The position numbers were made by a program, and so were the translations under genes. A DNA stretch of 33,355 bases, from assembly GCA_023145275.1 (NCBI GenBank), contig JAGLEB010000042.1:1-33355 (forward strand), given 5' to 3'. Shown piece after piece: positions 31,517 through 33,355 of this stretch. Source of the DNA: Flavobacteriales bacterium. Its GTDB lineage: Bacteria > Bacteroidota > Bacteroidia > Flavobacteriales > JADGDT01. The stretch's first letter is position 1. Each line of letters opens with the position of its first letter. The notes below the pieces were generated by a model, which was given only the letters and a program-made list of their open reading frames with translations, did no database searches and was not told the origin of the DNA.

Positions 31517-32974
31517 TTAATGCGTTATAGCCATAGTTAGGTTTTGTTTTTTGTCTTCCACAGCATTCCTTCCTACTGTATAACAATATAAACTACTAGG
31601 GATAAAGTCATATATTAATCCGTCATCTTCTTTTATTCCCTCTATATTCAAAGTTGTTACTAAAGTCCGTTCTAAACCATTTTTCACACAAAATGATTTA
31701 AGGTTTGAAAGTTTACTTAAGCTTTTGACATATCTGTTACTCCATTTAATTTCAACTGCCCATATAGGCTTCTGTTTATCTGAAGATAAACTCACAATAT
31801 CAACTTCCCCTTTATTCCATCTAGCATAATAAGGCTTAAAGTTAGAATTGTGGCTCCATTGAGAAAAAATTGCCGTCTCTACCATGTTTCCAATAAAGTC
31901 GTCAGTCGAGTTAATTGGGGAAAATAAAGCGCTTCGCAATGATGGATTTGTTAAGTAAATTTTAAATGAAGTCGCCCTCTTAAATTTTCTTGAATTTATA
32001 TCTATTTTATTAATTACACGAATTAAAAAAGCAGCTTCTAAATACTCAATATATCTTTTAATTGTGTTTTTAGCAACACCAGAACTAATAGACAGTTCTT
32101 CATAAGTAAACTCATTTCCTGAGTTGTATGCTATTGTTGTAAATAATGAATTTAATTCTTGAACATCTTTTATACCATATAGACTAGGTAAATCACGTAA
32201 TAGAACTTTGTCAATAATATCATTCCTTATATATCTTCCTGGATCTGCTTGAATTTCTTTTGATAAAGAAACCTCTGGATATCCTCCAAAATTAATATAA
32301 TCTACAAAATGCTGGTTAAGTCCTTCAATATCATCTGTATGGTAATAATTCTTTATAATTCCATTCCATTCTTTTGATGTTAATGAAATAATATTAGATA
32401 AACCTTTTAAATCTATATATTCATGAAATGTCAGTGGAGGAAGCATAAAATCAGTAAATCTACCAGCCCCAGATTCATCACTTTTCAGTTTTAGTGCAGC
32501 AGCTGCTGAACCTGAAACAATAAATTTAATGTTGTGATAACTATCAACAAGTGTCTTTAAATGAACCTCCCAGTTTTTTAAATATTGAATTTCATCAAAT
32601 ATTACAAAAAGCTCTTCAGAAGGATGTTGATTAGACACTTCAAGATATAATAATAAAAGTTCTTCAAGAGATAACCCATTATAGATTGGATTTTCAACAG
32701 ATAAATAGCATACTTTTTCAGGCTTATTGCCTTTGTCAATAAGGTCTTGGATAAGGTGGAATAACATTACGGTTTTTCCAATTCTCCTAGGGCCCATTAA
32801 AACAACAGCCCTTTTTATACTTCTTTCATAAATAAGCGGTGTGAAAAGATAAAAATATAGTCGTTTTTTCATTGAGGAATAATACTTATCAATGCTGCCT
32901 GTATCCCACCATGGGTTTTCAAATTTAATTTTATTTAGAATTTGGTCTTTTGAAAAAGATTTTAGAAGTCTCAT
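31517..32974 (-). CDS. AAA_14/DUF4143 ATPase with PD-(D/E)XK-like C-terminus
   Basis: A 485-residue protein of the widespread, uncharacterised ATP-binding family. The AAA domain has Walker A GPRRIGKT (61-68), Walker B FVIFDEIQY (123-131) and a sensor-like GSAAAALK (155-162). A winged-helix section (about 285-350: YEELSISSGVAKNTIKRYIEYLEAAFLIRVI) follows. The C-terminal DUF4143 part has Glu366, GEVD (389-392) and VEIKW (Glu408, Lys410), the spacing of a PD-(D/E)XK nuclease core. Such genes are commonly mobile accessory genes, and roles in defence or DNA processing are guesses. Its upstream region carries 40-bp repeats, and its last codons form one arm of a hairpin. Confidence 0.85.
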   Translation of the reverse strand: MRLLKSFSKDQILNKIKFENPWWDTGSIDKYYSSMKKRLYFYLFTPLIYERSIKRAVVLMGPRRIGKTVMLFHLIQDLIDKGNKPEKVCYLSVENPIYNGLSLEELLLLYLEVSNQHPSEELFVIFDEIQYLKNWEVHLKTLVDSYHNIKFIVSGSAAAALKLKSDESGAGRFTDFMLPPLTFHEYIDLKGLSNIISLTSKEWNGIIKNYYHTDDIEGLNQHFVDYINFGGYPEVSLSKEIQADPGRYIRNDIIDKVLLRDLPSLYGIKDVQELNSLFTTIAYNSGNEFTYEELSISSGVAKNTIKRYIEYLEAAFLIRVINKIDINSRKFKRATSFKIYLTNPSLRSALFSPINSTDDFIGNMVETAIFSQWSHNSNFKPYYARWNKGEVDIVSLSSDKQKPIWAVEIKWSNRYVKSLSKLSNLKSFCVKNGLERTLVTTLNIEGIKEDDGLIYDFIPSSLYCYTVGRNAVEDKKQNLTMAITH

Positions 32975-32979
32975 GTTGA

Positions 32980-33132
32980 ATTAGTTAGTTAATCTTATTT
33001 TACAAATATACAAACATAAAGTCAATCAGCTAATCTTATTTAGTTAAAGTTTAGAACAGAGTCAATAAACTAACCCTATTGAGTTAAGGTCAGGAATAAA
33101 GTCAGCCCACTAGTCTTATAAGTAACTAAAGT
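32980..33132. repeat. Tandem 40-bp repeats upstream of the ATPase gene
   Basis: Three head-to-tail units start at 33021, 33061 and 33101, each opening GTCA and sharing CTAnnCTTAT at the same offset; units 1 and 2 agree at 29 of 40 positions by my count. A diverged fourth copy (32980-33020, offset 41) runs into the start of the gene. The periodicity is close to four DNA helical turns, as expected of stacked protein-binding sites. Confidence 0.7.
33003..33010 (-). promoter_or_regulatory. Putative -7 element of the ATPase gene
   Basis: Minus-strand TATATTTG matches TAnnTTTG and lies 29 bp before the ATG. No standard -33 TTTG is found at 17-21 bp; the 40-bp repeats occupy that area, which suggests activator-dependent or repeat-controlled expression. 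Confidence 0.5.
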
Positions 33133-33355
33133 TTCGCACTTAAGAACGACACCTGATAATCAATACTATAAATAAATTCGATTAAATTAAAGAATGCACT
33201 GTCAGTTGATTACGTTATTCCATTTTTAGTTTGTTTTTTCATTTTTTGCTTGATCAAAAAACGAAACAAAACAATCAAGACTTCATGGAACGTGTCTAAA
33301 ATTCTAATCCTCATTGGCTAAAGGAAAAAAACTCTCTTCGCTAGCGCTACGTTCA
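33133..33355. other. Intergenic end of window, repeat-like, no gene seen
   Basis: I see no coding frame worth calling. CTTGAT (33249-33254) and ATCAAG (33274-33279) form an inverted repeat around an A-rich loop containing AACGAAACAAAA, a pattern like dispersed intergenic elements of Bacteroidota. The last 30 bp (CTTCGCTAGCGCTACG) are richer in G+C and may begin another repeat beyond the window. Confidence 0.35.

Noticed and set aside
33021..33132. CRISPR array
   Set aside because: The 40-bp units are contiguous and diverged throughout; there is no alternation of constant repeats and unique spacers, and no cas gene.
30345..33355. Prophage or ICE integrated at tRNA-Leu
   Set aside because: No integrase, no structural or conjugation genes, and no copy of the tRNA 3' end downstream within the window.

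Overview
The window is AT-rich chromosomal DNA from a member of the Bacteroidota, probably a free-living or marine lineage (order not resolved). Several things point there: a bacterial geranylgeranylglyceryl phosphate synthase beside a PPTase, DUF4296 and DUF4249 lipoproteins, STN/carboxypeptidase-regulatory TonB receptors, lipoprotein signals followed by acidic residues, the GH3/DUF2797 divergent pair, promoters of the TAnnTTTG type, and almost no Shine-Dalgarno sequences.

From 1 to about 9.5 kb the window holds core genes: ahcY, a 4'-phosphopantetheinyl transferase, a GGGP synthase, an lpxD-type acyltransferase, a small orphan protein, a CvpA-family protein, pheS among three poorly characterised conserved genes, then a likely thiamine (or nicotinamide riboside) salvage operon made of a YkoF-like thiamine-binding protein, a PnuC/PnuT transporter and a NadR-like P-loop kinase. 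From 9.9 to 14.1 kb lies a run of polyprenol-phosphate mannosyltransferase, dihydroorotase, DUF4296 lipoprotein and a membrane-anchored metallophosphoesterase.

From 14.2 to 17.6 kb, on the minus strand, is a compact vitamin B12 acquisition operon: a cobalamin riboswitch, a BtuB-like TonB-dependent receptor and a BtuG-like surface beta-propeller lipoprotein, closed by a clear intrinsic terminator. From 17.6 to 29.9 kb follow a phosphoribosyltransferase, divergent GH3-family and DUF2797 genes, a YitT-family membrane protein, a TonB receptor/DUF4249 lipoprotein pair of unknown substrate, an alpha/beta hydrolase, a SpoU-type RNA methyltransferase and mutS.

At 30.0 to 30.4 kb there is a tRNA cluster (Gly-GCC and two Leu-UAA copies) with a good promoter and terminators. 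Beyond it the character changes. About 3 kb of accessory DNA contains short palindromes, hairpin-rich noncoding blocks, a truncated thioredoxin-like gene, a 47-codon membrane peptide, an unidentified coding remnant and a DUF4143-type ATPase preceded by three to four tandem copies of a 40-bp repeat that run into its promoter. All recognisable coding pieces there lie on the minus strand. The region looks like a mosaic of inserted single-gene modules downstream of tRNA-Leu.
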